A program made the position numbers and the translations under genes. The notes beneath the pieces are model-generated. The model had not been told where the DNA came from and did not search any database. It was given only the letters and a program-made list of their open reading frames with translations. From assembly GCF_030532195.1 (NCBI RefSeq), contig NZ_JAUNLP010000009.1, forward strand, positions 6,384 to 53,636: 47,253 bases of DNA, given 5' to 3'. Origin of the DNA: Corynebacterium sp. (GTDB lineage Bacteria > Actinomycetota > Actinomycetes > Mycobacteriales > Mycobacteriaceae). Positions 24,843 through 33,916 of this stretch are shown in pieces (positions within the stretch are counted from its first letter, which is position 1; every line of letters begins with the position of its first letter).

Positions 24843-27236
24843 CTAGAACGGCAGCAGCGGGATGAAATCCCGCAGATCTGGCGCCGGTGGGAGAACTGGG
24901 GCCGGGTTGCGGAACGACGGAGTCGGGCGCGGCCGAGGTTGCGACGGTGGCGGCGGTGCCGGGCGACGCGAACCATCCGCAACCTTAATAGTCACAGTGC
25001 CGCCCTTGAGCAGCAGCGCTGGCTGATCCATTCCAACGACAATGCCGCGTGGCTCGCCGGTCTGCGAGACCGTGCGTTCCTCCACCTTGTAGCCAGCATT
25101 TTCCAAAATGTCGCGGGCCTCCGGCTTCTGCTTGCCCACCACGTTGGGCATACGAGTAATAGAAGTGCCCAGGCCGTAGTCCGGGTCTAGCGGTGGGAGG
25201 TGCTTTCCGCCGTAGTCCTCAATAATCGGGCCGACCGCGCCAAACCACGTCTGCGCAGGTTCGCGACCACCAAACAGGTTGCCGTTCGGGCACTGGCGCA
25301 GTGGGGAAGTACACAGCTCCGTGACAGTGGGGGTGTCATTGTAGGCGTAGACCGAACCAGCCAAGCCACCAGTGAATCCCAAGAATGCAGCCGACTGATT
25401 CGACTCCGTCGTGCCCGTCTTCGCCGCAACCGGACCATCCCACCGGGCGGCCTTTGCCGCGCCCTGAGCCGTGCCATCGGTGGCGTCATTACTCAGCGCA
25501 TTGGCAATCGCATGTGCCACGCCCGGCTCCACCGCCTGCTCACACGGCGGAACATCCAGCTTGACCTCATTGCCCTTGGCATCCGTTATCGACTCAATCG
25601 GAGAGGGCTCACACCAACGACCATTGCTGGCCAGAGTCGCCGCAACATTGGAAAGCTCCAGGTTATTGACCGAAGTCGGCCCCAGCACGAACGAGCCCAA
25701 CTTGTGCTGCGAGACATAATCCCTCACCGAGGACTCACCGTCGAAGCTGCCCGGATGCTCATACGAACGCATGCCCAGGCGCACGGACATGTCCACCACG
25801 TCCTCCACCCCGACCAGCTCTGAAATCTGGATAAACGGCGTATTAGGCGACTGCGCCAGCGTCTGCCGCAGCGACATCGACGGCGGGAAACTGCCCGTAT
25901 TTTCCACGCAGTACAGCTCCGGCGGACAACCCGCCGCACCGCCAGTACCCAGCCCAGAGGCCTCATACCTGCGAGGCACCGGGAACTGCGTATCAATACC
26001 GAGACCCTTTTCCACCGCCGACGTGGCCGCGAAAATCTTAAAAATAGACCCTGCACCATTGCCGACCGGCGTAAACGGCTGCGGCTGCACCGTCTGCATT
26101 TCATCCGCATCGAGGCCATATACGCGTGACGACGCCATGGCCAGCAGCCTCCTGGAGTCCTCCCCAGGCTCAATCAAACTCATAACCTCAGCAGCACCAT
26201 CCGCCTTCGGCGATGCCTGCTTGCGCAAGGAAGCCTGGACGCTGTCCTGGACCCTTGGATCCAGCGTGGTCTTCACATGGAAGCCACCGCGCTTCAGCTT
26301 CTCCGGCTCAATACCGTGATCCTGCAGGTAGGCGACCACATAATCACAGAAGAAACCGCGGTCCCCCGCAGTGATGCAACCCTGTGGAAGGCGCTGCGGC
26401 TCCGGCAGGACACCGAGATCAGTAGCCTGCGCGTCCCGAGCCTCCTGCTCAGTAATTGCTCCCGTGGAGACCATGGCCGCAATTACGTCGTCACGCCGGG
26501 CGCGAGCGCCCTGCGGATTTGTGTACGGATCGAGCCCTGATGTCTGCTGCACCATACCTGCTAGCAGTGCGGCCTGTGGAATATTCAAGTCGGCAGCAGG
26601 GATGCCGAAATACGTCTGAGCTGCAGCTTCCACGCCGAACGCGCCATTGCCGAAAGGAACCAAGTTGAGGTACTTGGTCAGAATTTCATCCTTCGACAGC
26701 TCATCCTCGAGATCGCGGGCAATGCGAATCTCACGAACCTTACGGCCATAATCCGTCGCCGTGGCCGCGCGGCGCTCTGCCTCCGACTCCGCGTCCACCA
26801 ACAGCGTGTGGTTCTTAATCAGCTGCTGCTCAATCGTCGACGCACCCTCCTGCACCGACTGCGACATGAAGTTCTTCACCGCTGCACGCACGGTGCCCTT
26901 CCAGTCCACACCAGAGTGCTCATAAAAACGGCGATCTTCCACACTGACCAGCGCCATTTTCATAGTCGGTGCAATGCGATCCGAGGGCACGTTGATTCGC
27001 CGCTGATCATAGAGCCACGCAATTGGCTGATCATTGCGATCCGTAATAGTGGTGACCTCCGGCGCATCCTTGGTAATAACCGAACGCGATGCAGCCGCGA
27101 ACTCATCGGCTGTGCGCGCGACAAGGTAAGCCGAGCCGCCCACCATAGGAAATAGGGCGCTGGCCACTATCAGCGCAGCCAACACGGTGGCAACGGAGAG
27201 CTTGAACAGCGTCGAACCTTTATTCACAGCATTCAC
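24843..27236 (-). CDS. ponA2: Class A penicillin-binding protein with PASTA domain
   Basis: A 797-residue bifunctional peptidoglycan synthase. It has a short cytoplasmic start, one membrane helix (about 12-38), then the GT51 transglycosylase with EDRRFYEHSGVD, GASTIEQQLIKN and the EILTKYLNLVPFGNGAFGVEAAAQ stretch. The transpeptidase shows SIFK (SxxK), SPN (SxN) and KTGTT. A single PASTA domain (VVGKQKPEARDILENAGY) precedes a Pro-rich tail. The combination and the whiB4-type neighbour identify the M. tuberculosis PonA2 orthologue (pbp1a in C. glutamicum). The start is GTG 27236, or the GTG three codons on. It links wall synthesis to the stress regulator encoded divergently. Confidence 0.95.
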   Translation of the reverse strand: MNAVNKGSTLFKLSVATVLAALIVASALFPMVGGSAYLVARTADEFAAASRSVITKDAPEVTTITDRNDQPIAWLYDQRRINVPSDRIAPTMKMALVSVEDRRFYEHSGVDWKGTVRAAVKNFMSQSVQEGASTIEQQLIKNHTLLVDAESEAERRAATATDYGRKVREIRIARDLEDELSKDEILTKYLNLVPFGNGAFGVEAAAQTYFGIPAADLNIPQAALLAGMVQQTSGLDPYTNPQGARARRDDVIAAMVSTGAITEQEARDAQATDLGVLPEPQRLPQGCITAGDRGFFCDYVVAYLQDHGIEPEKLKRGGFHVKTTLDPRVQDSVQASLRKQASPKADGAAEVMSLIEPGEDSRRLLAMASSRVYGLDADEMQTVQPQPFTPVGNGAGSIFKIFAATSAVEKGLGIDTQFPVPRRYEASGLGTGGAAGCPPELYCVENTGSFPPSMSLRQTLAQSPNTPFIQISELVGVEDVVDMSVRLGMRSYEHPGSFDGESSVRDYVSQHKLGSFVLGPTSVNNLELSNVAATLASNGRWCEPSPIESITDAKGNEVKLDVPPCEQAVEPGVAHAIANALSNDATDGTAQGAAKAARWDGPVAAKTGTTESNQSAAFLGFTGGLAGSVYAYNDTPTVTELCTSPLRQCPNGNLFGGREPAQTWFGAVGPIIEDYGGKHLPPLDPDYGLGTSITRMPNVVGKQKPEARDILENAGYKVEERTVSQTGEPRGIVVGMDQPALLLKGGTVTIKVADGSRRPAPPPPSQPRPRPTPSFRNPAPVLPPAPDLRDFIPLLPF

Positions 27237-27609
27237 ACTACAAGGTAGGGCGGATTGGACCGAAGCGGATTTTCGAATTTATCGCGGTGAGGATCGCGGA
27301 GTCTTGCAGAGAGACAGCGCCTGGTTGAGGCTCGGTGGTGCACGAGCGACAGTTCCATAGAAGCAGAAGCACAATCGTGTGGCGCTTTGCCTAAAAAAGA
27401 GTCGATAGTGATGCAAATCACCCCCGTATTTTTTAGGGTGAAAGTGGTGCGACCAGCGAAATCGTAATTAAAAGTGTGACGCGTACACCCTCTCGATGTG
27501 ACGCAATCGACATTGGGTGAACACTGTGAATAGACTTACAACAAAATTTCAGCACTATTTAGTTGAAATTATTTAGGAATAACGAAATCGCAGGCACGAG
27601 GAGGCTACA
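27237..27609. promoter_or_regulatory. 373-bp divergent ponA2/whcA promoter region
   Basis: No gene is present. Features visible are a TCACCC/GGGTGA hairpin at 27419-27443, repeated GTGTGACG/GATGTGACG strings at about 27475-27500 that resemble GlxR half-sites, and an AT-rich stretch (27540-27590) just before whcA that could hold its -10. Regulation by GlxR is possible but not shown. Confidence 0.4.
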
Positions 27610-27972
27610 ATGACCGCCACGATTCCAGATCGCAACCGCACTGCCCTCGCACCAGAGTTTGAGCTTGGTGTGGAGAGCTTCCGCGATCGGCAGGAGTGGG
27701 TACCGCGTGCGAAGTGCCGCGATATTGACCCAGATAAGCTGTTTGTCCGCGGCGCAGCTCAGCGCGAAGCCGCAGTTATTTGCCGTCACTGCCCGGTGGT
27801 TCTGCAGTGCCGTGCCGACGCACTGGATAACCGCGTCGAGTTCGGCGTCTGGGGTGGCCTGACCGAGCGTCAGCGTCGTGCCATGCTGCGCGAGCACCCG
27901 GAAATCACCTCCTGGGCTGACTTCTACGCAAAGCAGTACGCTGCCTCGCGCGAGGCAAAGCTGGCCAAGTAG
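27610..27972 (+). CDS. whcA: WhiB-family iron-sulfur regulator, WhcA/WhiB4 type
   Basis: A 120-residue protein with the four conserved cysteines C36, C58, C61 and C67 (C-x21-C-x2-C-x5-C), which hold a 4Fe-4S cluster. They are followed by the GVWGGLTERQR beta-turn typical of WhiB proteins. The ATG has GAGGAGG within ten bases. Position beside ponA2 matches whiB4 in M. tuberculosis and whcA in C. glutamicum; WhiB4 and WhcA act as redox-responsive repressors in oxidative stress defence. The DUF4177 and ridA genes follow closely, so part of the transcript is shared. Confidence 0.93.
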   Translation: MTATIPDRNRTALAPEFELGVESFRDRQEWVPRAKCRDIDPDKLFVRGAAQREAAVICRHCPVVLQCRADALDNRVEFGVWGGLTERQRRAMLREHPEITSWADFYAKQYAASREAKLAK

Positions 27973-27989
27973 CCGATAGAGTGTGTTCC

Positions 27990-28151
27990 ATGACTACTAA
28001 ATGGGAATACTTCACCGCACCGCTGCTCATTCACAACACCAAGGCCATCCTGGACAACTTCGGCGAGGAGGGCTGGGAACTGGTCACAGTTATGCCCGGC
28101 CCGACCGGTGAAAACCACGTCGCGTACTTCAAGCGCCCGAAGGCTGACTAA
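27990..28151 (+). CDS. DUF4177 small protein
   Basis: A 53-residue protein, MTTKWEYFTAPLL..., ending FKRPKAD. The W-E-Y start and the EEGWELVTVMPGP segment are the DUF4177 pattern. It is the equivalent of Rv3678A, which sits in the same place between whiB4 and the ridA gene. It lies 17 bp after whcA and 23 bp before ridA. The function of the family is unknown. Confidence 0.85.
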   Translation: MTTKWEYFTAPLLIHNTKAILDNFGEEGWELVTVMPGPTGENHVAYFKRPKAD

Positions 28152-28174
28152 GAGCTGACTGAAGGCTGATTTAA

Positions 28175-28651
28175 ATGAGCAACTCTGAATCCCGCACCCC
28201 GTCCCAGGCTCTGGAAGCACTGGGACTTACCCTCCCAGGCGTTGCCGCACCGGTTGCCGCCTACGTGCCCGCAACCCGCACTGGCAATCTCGTTTTCACC
28301 TCGGGTCAGCTGCCGTTTGTCGACGGCGAGCTCACCCACGTCGGCCACGTCGGCGCAGAGGTCAGCGCTGAGGAGGCCAAGGAAGCCGCACGCACCTGTG
28401 CTCTCAACGCGCTGGCCGCCGTCGATGCTGAGGTCGGACTCGACAACATCACCCGCATCGTGAAGGTCGTAGGCTTCGTCAACTCCGCCGCCGGCTTTAC
28501 TGGGCAGCCGGGCGTTATCAACGGCGCCTCCGAGCTCTTCGGCGACATCTTCGGCAAGCGCGGCCAGCACGCCCGCTCTGCCGTGGGAGTCAACCAGCTT
28601 CCGCTGGACGCGCCAGTGGAAGTTGAAATCATTGTCGAGGTGGCTGACTAG
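28175..28651 (+). CDS. ridA: RidA family (YjgF/UK114) protein
   Basis: A 158-residue soluble protein of the trimeric RidA fold, with PVAAYVPATRTGNLVFTSGQLPFVDG, then AARTCALNALAAVDAEVGLDNITRIVKVVGFVNS and a C-terminal GKRGQHARSAVGVNQLPLDAPVEVE with the conserved Arg expected to bind the substrate carboxylate. Classical RidA deaminates reactive enamine/imine intermediates such as 2-aminoacrylate. This branch (Rv3678c-like, longer) is less studied, so the exact substrate is uncertain. Downstream, 28652-28784 holds a dispersed repeat copy. Confidence 0.9.
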   Translation: MSNSESRTPSQALEALGLTLPGVAAPVAAYVPATRTGNLVFTSGQLPFVDGELTHVGHVGAEVSAEEAKEAARTCALNALAAVDAEVGLDNITRIVKVVGFVNSAAGFTGQPGVINGASELFGDIFGKRGQHARSAVGVNQLPLDAPVEVEIIVEVAD

Positions 28652-28694
28652 CCCCCAATTGCTACTGCTGGCAGCGCAAATGTGGCATTCTCCG

Positions 28695-28708
28695 GGCCGT
28701 CGTAAAGC
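28695..28708 (-). repeat. Dispersed intergenic repeat, copy 2 (inverted)
   Basis: The minus strand reads ATGCTTTACGACGGCCC over 28694-28710. It shares 17 bases with the copy at 46671-46687 and 14 with the copy at 3241-3254. Confidence 0.55.
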
Positions 28709-28784
28709 ATGCGTACACCCAAATGTGCTGCCTTCCGTAGCGCGCCCCAATCCAAGGTTTGCGTAAGCACGTAGACTAGTTGGC

Positions 28785-29600
28785 ATGGAGCATCCTGCGT
28801 ATAGCCAACTGCGTCAGATTTCTCAGTCTGTGGGCGTCGTTCTGTGCCCGAACCCCAGCTACTCTTCGCTGGAGGGCACGAACTCCTACATTATTAAGGC
28901 TGAGGGGGATAGTCGCAGCGTTGTTATCGATCCGGGCCCGGAGGACGAGGGGCACTTGAACGTCCTCCAGCGCTACGCCGGCGACGTTGCGCTGATTCTG
29001 CTGACGCACCGTCATGAGGATCACGCTGACGGCGCCGCACGTTTCCGCCAGCTCACCGGCGCGCCAATTCGCGAGATGGAAAGTCAGTACTGTGCGGGTG
29101 GGCAAGATCCGCTTGTCGACGGCGAACGTATCGTCCTCGACGGAATAACTCCGCAGATTGAGGTCGTGGCAACTCCTGGCCATACCGCTGATTCTGTCTG
29201 CTACTTCATTCACACTGGTGATGGCGAGGATGATGTTGAAGGCATCGTCACTGGTGACACGATTGCTGGTCGCCACACCACCATGATCTCCGAGACTGAC
29301 GGTGATCTGGGTCAGTACATGGACACGCTGCGGATGCTGGATTCTCGCGGTAAGGGTGTCCGTCTGCTGCCGGGCCACGGCGCAGACCTGCCGGACATCA
29401 CTGTGATGACGCAGAAGTACATTGAGCGCCGCAAGCTGCGCCTGCAGCAGGTGAAGGATGCCGTGGCCAAGCTGGGCGAAGAGGCTACGGTCGACCAGAT
29501 TGTGGATGAGATTTACACCGATGTGGATCCGGTGCTCCGCCACGCGGCTGAGCAGTCCACTCGCGTGACGCTGCGCTACCTGCGCGATCACGGGGAGTAA
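28785..29600 (+). CDS. MBL-fold metallohydrolase (LACTB2/Rv3677c-like)
   Basis: A 271-residue protein with the metallo-beta-lactamase zinc motif THRHEDHADG, later His residues in TPGHTADS, Asp in VTGDTIAG and the terminal LPGHG. A C-terminal helical winged-helix-like domain (about 205-271, ERRKLRLQQVKDAV ... ILRHAAEQSTRVTLRYL) matches the LACTB2-type RNase/hydrolase branch. It is equivalent to Rv3677c, which also lies between ridA and crp. The substrate may be RNA or a small thioester; this is not decided by sequence. Confidence 0.9.
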   Translation: MEHPAYSQLRQISQSVGVVLCPNPSYSSLEGTNSYIIKAEGDSRSVVIDPGPEDEGHLNVLQRYAGDVALILLTHRHEDHADGAARFRQLTGAPIREMESQYCAGGQDPLVDGERIVLDGITPQIEVVATPGHTADSVCYFIHTGDGEDDVEGIVTGDTIAGRHTTMISETDGDLGQYMDTLRMLDSRGKGVRLLPGHGADLPDITVMTQKYIERRKLRLQQVKDAVAKLGEEATVDQIVDEIYTDVDPVLRHAAEQSTRVTLRYLRDHGE

Positions 29601-29655
29601 TTGCTTGTTGCTTGTTGCTTGAGCGTGGGCTTTGAGTTTGGGCGTGGGCTTTGAG
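29601..29655 (+). repeat. Heptamer and 14-mer direct repeats
   Basis: TTGCTTG occurs three times in tandem from 29601, followed by GCGTGGGCTTTGAG twice with a five-base gap. The stretch is non-coding and comes directly after the MBL gene stop. Confidence 0.6.
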
Positions 29656-29674
29656 CTTTTGGTTCGAGTCGCAT

Positions 29675-29719
29675 AAAAAGAGCGCGTGACCTGCAGTTTT
29701 ACGGGTTGCGCGCTTTTTG
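29675..29719 (+). terminator. Terminator of the whcA-MBL gene group
   Basis: AAAAAGAGCGCG pairs with TGCGCGCTTTTT (one bulge) around a loop of about 20 nt and ends in a T-run. Confidence 0.75.
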
Positions 29720-30248
29720 TTTTGCTTGGGCGGGGTGTGCTGTTGGTTGTGCCGTCGGTTAGGTGGGGTTAAGCCTGCGACTTATGGCTCAAATATGGCC
29801 TATGGCTCGAAAATGAACATATGGCTCCGTATACGTGACCAAACGTTACTTTGGCGCCATAGGTTGCTTTGGAGCCATACGTGGTGTGGCTCCGTGCTCC
29901 GTGCTCCGTGATGCACAATGCACAATCCACGGTGCAATTTCGGCCTGCGTTCACAACTGTGCGCTGGGCCTCACGTCATGTGATGCCAATGTGAAACCCG
30001 AGAACTCATGTATAAGTGCAACAGCTCCTATGCATCTGAGCACCCCCAGTCACGAGCACCACAGGAGACACCAAAAATCCCGCGAGCCTCATGGGCCTCG
30101 GGAAATCGGGAACCCGGGGCAGGATAGGAGGCTGCGGGATGCGGGATGTAAGAGTTTGTGCGGGCTTACGTGAGCCTTTGCGTGCTCCTATGGCCTTGCG
30201 ATAGTGGCAGCGCAGCTAGCGCATGCGACTAGTCACAAGCGCCACTAG
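29720..30248. other. Repeat-rich spacer between the MBL gene and glxR
   Basis: I see no credible gene. The stretch has a cluster of TATGGCTC boxes in both orientations (29783-29879), CTCCGTG three times then ATGCACA twice (29890-29924), GCGGGAT twice near 30134, a TCCCG..CTCGGGA hairpin near 30080-30105 and a seventh TATGGCC at 30189. glxR runs leftward into it from the right. Its terminator may be the TAGTGGC/GCCACTA pair flanking 30201-30248. Confidence 0.6.
29783..29879. promoter_or_regulatory. Cluster of six TATGGCTC-type boxes
   Basis: Forward boxes lie at 29783, 29794 (TATGGCC), 29801 and 29820. Reverse boxes lie at 29853-29861 (GGCGCCATA) and 29872-29879 (GAGCCATA). Six copies in under 100 bp, four one way and two the other, look like a multi-site protein-binding region or a decayed repeat array. 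No gene starts immediately on either side. Confidence 0.5.
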
Positions 30249-30932
30249 CTAACGCGCGCGGCGGGCCAGGCGCTCAGTATCCGAGATGAGCACCGACTTG
30301 CCCTCTAGGCGAATCCAGCCGCGGTGGGCGAACTCGGCGAGTGCCTTATTAACGGTCTCGCGGGAGGCACCGACCAGCTGTGCAATCTCTTCCTGGGTTA
30401 GGTCGTGGTTCACGCGGAGCGCGGCACCTTCCTGAACACCGAAGCGGTTGGCCAGCTGGAGAAGGGACTTAGCCACGCGACCTGGGACATCGGTGAAGAT
30501 GAGGTCCGCCAGCGAGTTGTTGGTGCGACGCAGGCGACGAGCCAGCATACGCAGCAGCTGAGCCGGAACATCTGGGTGAGAGGAGACCCATTCCTGCAGC
30601 TGATCTGCACTCATGGAGGCTGCGGAGACCTCGGTAACACAGACGGCCGAAGAGGTACGCGGACCCGGATCGAAGATGGAGAGCTCACCGAACATGTCGG
30701 ACGGGCCCATAATGGTCAACAGGTTCTCACGACCGTCGGCAGAGCGACGTGCCAGCTTCACCTTGCCATCAATAATGATGTAGAGCCGGTCACCCGGCTC
30801 GCCCTCATTGAAGATGGTGGTTCCACGAGGGAAGCGAACCGTCTCAAGCTCGCCGAGCAATGCCTGCACGGCTTCCTGATCCACTCCCTGAAAAACACCG
30901 GCGCGGGAGAGAATCTCCTTAACGTCATCCAC
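30249..30932 (-). CDS. glxR: cAMP-responsive global regulator GlxR (CRP/FNR family)
   Basis: The start is GTG 30932: AGGAG lies nine bases upstream and the resulting 227 residues equal the C. glutamicum protein, beginning [16 protein letters not shown]. The cyclic-nucleotide domain has [22 protein letters not shown] and the phosphate-binding cassette [17 protein letters not shown]. The helix-turn-helix region, [21 protein letters not shown], is near identical to GlxR and to M. tuberculosis Crp (Rv3676), so the DNA target is expected to be TGTGA-N6-TCACA. It controls carbon, respiration and many other genes. It is divergent from nth across about 490 bp. Confidence 0.97.
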   Translation of the reverse strand: MDDVKEILSRAGVFQGVDQEAVQALLGELETVRFPRGTTIFNEGEPGDRLYIIIDGKVKLARRSADGRENLLTIMGPSDMFGELSIFDPGPRTSSAVCVTEVSAASMSADQLQEWVSSHPDVPAQLLRMLARRLRRTNNSLADLIFTDVPGRVAKSLLQLANRFGVQEGAALRVNHDLTQEEIAQLVGASRETVNKALAEFAHRGWIRLEGKSVLISDTERLARRAR

Positions 30933-31423
30933 GGTAAAATTCTCCTGTCTCTGGTCGCTGGCCACCGTACTTGCTAGCAACCGTCCTGTTGACACTCAGA
31001 CGAAAACGGCGGTGGGACATATTAGAGTGAAAAGCTGCCCCATCCCACTACAGTTGGTCTTTCCCGGCAACGCCGCCAACCCCCGATTTCTGGCACGTTC
31101 AGCGACGGGCCCGTTCTGGTATAACACCGACATCAAATATGTCAGCACCAAAAAGGCCCGAAAACGCATCGCGCACACCACGAGTACGTCACGACATCAC
31201 CAAGATGTGATTAAGACCACTGTATCAAAAAAGTGCAGGCCTGCGTGAACATATTTGGTAAAAAGCCGCTGAACTGTACATTTCTAAATCTATTTCTGGT
31301 AACAGTGTTCGCACGTGTGTCGTTTTCGCATATTCCGTAACACACGCCGCAGCACAGGCCACAGCACACGCCGCCGATGCCTGTTCGAAAAGAGCAATCC
31401 GGGGGACTAGATAAGATACGACC
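30933..31423. promoter_or_regulatory. Divergent glxR/nth control region
   Basis: A 491-bp region without a gene. A candidate leftward promoter for glxR is CTGACA (31140-31145) and TATACC (31118-31123) with 16-bp spacing. A TATAAC overlapping on the other strand could serve nth. A TGTGATTAAGACCACT string at 31205 is a poor GlxR-site match. The long leader suggests substantial control of glxR. Confidence 0.35.
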
Positions 31424-32338
31424 ATGACAACCAGCAACCAGGCATCGTCGATAAGCAAGCCCCAACCAACCCACCCGCAGGGCTCGCTGACGTCGAAAAA
31501 GCGCAGGGCCGTGGGCGCGCATCCGGCGGCGCGGGGCACCGAGACGCGGCTGGGGATGGTGCGGCGGGCGCGCAGGATTAACCGCACGCTAGCGGTGGCG
31601 TACCCAAATGCGCACTGTGAGCTGGACTTTCGTAATCCCTATGAGCTCGCGGTGGCGACGATTCTGTCGGCGCAGTGCACGGATGTGCGGGTGAATATGA
31701 CCACGCCGGCGCTGTTTGCGCGCTATCCCAGCCCGGCGGAGTTGGCGGTTGCGAACCAGGAGGAAGTAGAGGAAATCGTCCGGCCGACCGGCTTTTATCG
31801 GAACAAGGCGGCGAGCATTATCGGCTTCGCGCAGGGTGTGATGGAAAAACATGGCGGCGAGGTGCCGGGCACGTTGGAGGAACTGGTGAAGCTGCCCGGC
31901 GTGGGCCGGAAAACGGCGAATGTAGTGCTCGGAAATGCTTTCGGGGTGCCGGGTTTGACTGTTGATACGCACTTTGGGCGCCTGGTGCGGCGGATGGGGC
32001 TCACCGAGCAGGAAGATCCGGTGCGCGTGGAACATGAAATTATGGAGATTCTGCCGCGGCAGGAGTGGACGTGGTTTTCGCACCGCCTGATTTTCCATGG
32101 GCGCAGGGTGTGTCATTCGCGCCGGGCGGCGTGTGGGGCGTGTTTCTTGGCGGCGGATTGTCCGTCGTATGGCGTGGCGGGGCCCGCGGAGCCGGAGACG
32201 GCGGAGAAGTTGATCAAGTCCGATGACCGCGAGTGGCTTCTCTACTTGGCAGGTCTTAATGACGACTACAGTGGGGAAGAACTTTCCGCGCTTGACGACG
32301 GTGCCAGCGAGCGCAGCCAAGAAGCGACACAAAACTAG
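31424..32338 (+). CDS. nth: Endonuclease III (DNA glycosylase/AP lyase)
   Basis: A 304-residue base-excision repair enzyme acting on oxidised pyrimidines. The helix-hairpin-helix [14 protein letters not shown] carries the catalytic Lys, and the catalytic Asp is in [11 protein letters not shown]. The C-terminal cluster C-x6-C-x2-C-x5-C ([17 protein letters not shown]) binds 4Fe-4S. An N-terminal extension of about 45 residues and a C-terminal extension of about 50 exceed the E. coli enzyme, as in other actinobacteria; an internal ATG at residue 45 is a possible shorter start. It leads an operon with the thioredoxin, Nudix and protease genes. Confidence 0.95.
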   Translation: MTTSNQASSISKPQPTHPQGSLTSKKRRAVGAHPAARGTETRLGMVRRARRINRTLAVAYPNAHCELDFRNPYELAVATILSAQCTDVRVNMTTPALFARYPSPAELAVANQEEVEEIVRPTGFYRNKAASIIGFAQGVMEKHGGEVPGTLEELVKLPGVGRKTANVVLGNAFGVPGLTVDTHFGRLVRRMGLTEQEDPVRVEHEIMEILPRQEWTWFSHRLIFHGRRVCHSRRAACGACFLAADCPSYGVAGPAEPETAEKLIKSDDREWLLYLAGLNDDYSGEELSALDDGASERSQEATQN

Positions 32339-32356
32339 GCGAGGAGCAGCTTTTTC

Positions 32357-33067
32357 GTGACTGAGCAGGACAAGCAGAGCCTTAGCGGTGACCAGAATGA
32401 GGGGCAGCCGCGTGATGTGAATCGGTCGGCATCGCTGATTACGCTGCTCATTGCTGGAATTAGTGTCGTTGGTCTGGTGATCTTCGCGATTGTGAACACC
32501 ACTGGTGGTGGCTCAGAGGCAGATTCGGCAGCGGATCCGGCATCGGAGACTGCGGCTTCGGGTTCGGCATCGGCGCAACCCTCAGAGCCGGCGATGTCGA
32601 AGGATGAAATTGCGGCTGTGGCCGGGAGCAATTCGCTGGCCGGAGTGCGGCTCCCAGCGCTGGTCGGCGATGATGCAGCCACTTCGCAGTTGGTGGATAT
32701 GGGCGAGCTCGTCGAAGGCAAGCCCACCATTGTGAATGTGTGGGCGTGGAATTGTGCGCCGTGCCGGAAGGAATTGCCACTGATTGAGCAGTGGGCGAAG
32801 GACAACCCGGATGTGCAGGTGTTGACGGTGCATGCGGCTCGGGAAGCGAAGAATGGCCGAGCATTCCTGCAGGAAGTCGGCGTGAACCTCCCGGCGTACT
32901 CCGACACTGTGGATGTGGTGGGGCCAGCGCTGAATCTTCCGCGCGTGGTGCCGCTGACCGTGATTTTTAAGGCCGATGGCACGGTCGCGAAGGTTCACCC
33001 AGGCGAGTTCACCAGTGCGCAGCAGATTACGGAAGCGGTGCGCGGAGCGCTAGGTGGTGAGTCTTAA
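32357..33067 (+). CDS. TlpA-like membrane-anchored thioredoxin
   Basis: A 236-residue protein with a cytoplasmic N-terminus, one membrane anchor (about 27-48), a Ser/Ala-rich linker and an extracellular thioredoxin fold. The active site is WAWNCAPCRKELP, with C-A-P-C in place of the usual CGPC or CxxC variants. The cis-Pro is in LPRVVPLTVIF. It equals Rv3673c by position and type. It probably reduces or isomerises disulfides of exported proteins. The protease two genes on carries a conserved Cys pair, so it is a possible partner. The start is GTG 32357 after GAGGAG, 18 bp behind nth. Confidence 0.9.
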   Translation: MTEQDKQSLSGDQNEGQPRDVNRSASLITLLIAGISVVGLVIFAIVNTTGGGSEADSAADPASETAASGSASAQPSEPAMSKDEIAAVAGSNSLAGVRLPALVGDDAATSQLVDMGELVEGKPTIVNVWAWNCAPCRKELPLIEQWAKDNPDVQVLTVHAAREAKNGRAFLQEVGVNLPAYSDTVDVVGPALNLPRVVPLTVIFKADGTVAKVHPGEFTSAQQITEAVRGALGGES

Positions 33068-33916
33068 GTGAGTGACATTGAGTCGTGGAAGAAGGATTCC
33101 TCCTCAGGGCTCTACCTGCCCAAATGGTTGACTAATAGCCTGCCGCCGCATCTTGTTGATGCAGGTCATACGGATGGTCCACGCCTGGTGGAAAGTACTA
33201 GCCACAGTGGTCAGGGCGTGGGTGGGCGCTCCGGGACGTCGTCAAGCGTGAAACGCGCGTTTGCGAAGCTGCGGCGAGACTCCTCGACGCAGGAGAAGCC
33301 GCTGAAGAATCCGGCGCGATCGGCCGTGTTGGTGCTGCTCAGCGGTGATGCGCAGGCGCAGCAGCGGCCGGAGGATGCCAGTGTGGTGTTGCTGCACAGG
33401 GCGACGACGCTGCGCTCGCATGCAGGTCAGATGGCATTTCCGGGTGGTCGTGTGGATCCGGGGGACGTGGATGAGATTGATACCGCGCTGCGTGAAGCCG
33501 AAGAGGAAACTGGGCTCAATCGCAAGACGGTAACGCCGCTGCGAGTGCTGGATTCGATTGATATTTCGCGTACCGGCTTTGCGGTCAAGCCGGTGCTGGC
33601 ATATTGGAATGAGCCGCATCCGCTGTGGGCAGTCGATCAGGCAGAGACGGAATCGGTGCTCAATGTGCCAATCAGTGACTTGGTAAATCCGGAAAACCGC
33701 ATGATGCTGGGTTATTCTGGCTGGCAGGGACCGGCTTTCAAGGTCGGTGACTTCGTCGTTTGGGGCTTTACTGGCGGGGTGCTGTCCTACCTGTTGGACG
33801 TGGCCGGTTGGTCGGAGCCATGGGATGAGGCCAATGTGCAAAAGCTCCTCCCCGTACTTGCTCGCTCCGCCAATGGCGAAAAGCTGTCTGTGTTGAAAGG
33901 ACGCCGTAAACGATGA
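33068..33916 (+). CDS. Nudix hydrolase, CoA pyrophosphatase-like
   Basis: A 282-residue protein. The Nudix box reads G-G-R-V-D-P-G-D ... ALREAEEETGL (about residues 124-146) and is intact. The preceding VVLLHRATTLRSHAGQMAFPGG is the pattern of the CoA pyrophosphatase/NUDT7-8 group (UPF0035-like). It is equivalent to Rv3672c. The GTG start touches the stop of the thioredoxin gene, and its own stop overlaps marP by 4 bp, so all are one transcript. The N-terminal 75 residues are variable and Ser-rich. The substrate is likely a CoA or similar nucleotide diphosphate; this is not certain. Confidence 0.88.
   Translation: MSDIESWKKDSSSGLYLPKWLTNSLPPHLVDAGHTDGPRLVESTSHSGQGVGGRSGTSSSVKRAFAKLRRDSSTQEKPLKNPARSAVLVLLSGDAQAQQRPEDASVVLLHRATTLRSHAGQMAFPGGRVDPGDVDEIDTALREAEEETGLNRKTVTPLRVLDSIDISRTGFAVKPVLAYWNEPHPLWAVDQAETESVLNVPISDLVNPENRMMLGYSGWQGPAFKVGDFVVWGFTGGVLSYLLDVAGWSEPWDEANVQKLLPVLARSANGEKLSVLKGRRKR

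Noticed and set aside
29601..29924. Possible CRISPR array
   Set aside because: Repeats are 7-14 bp, tandem and without regular spacers; no cas genes.
29835..30173. 112-codon frame in the spacer before glxR
   Set aside because: It crosses the TATGGCTC and heptamer repeats and shows no protein-like character.
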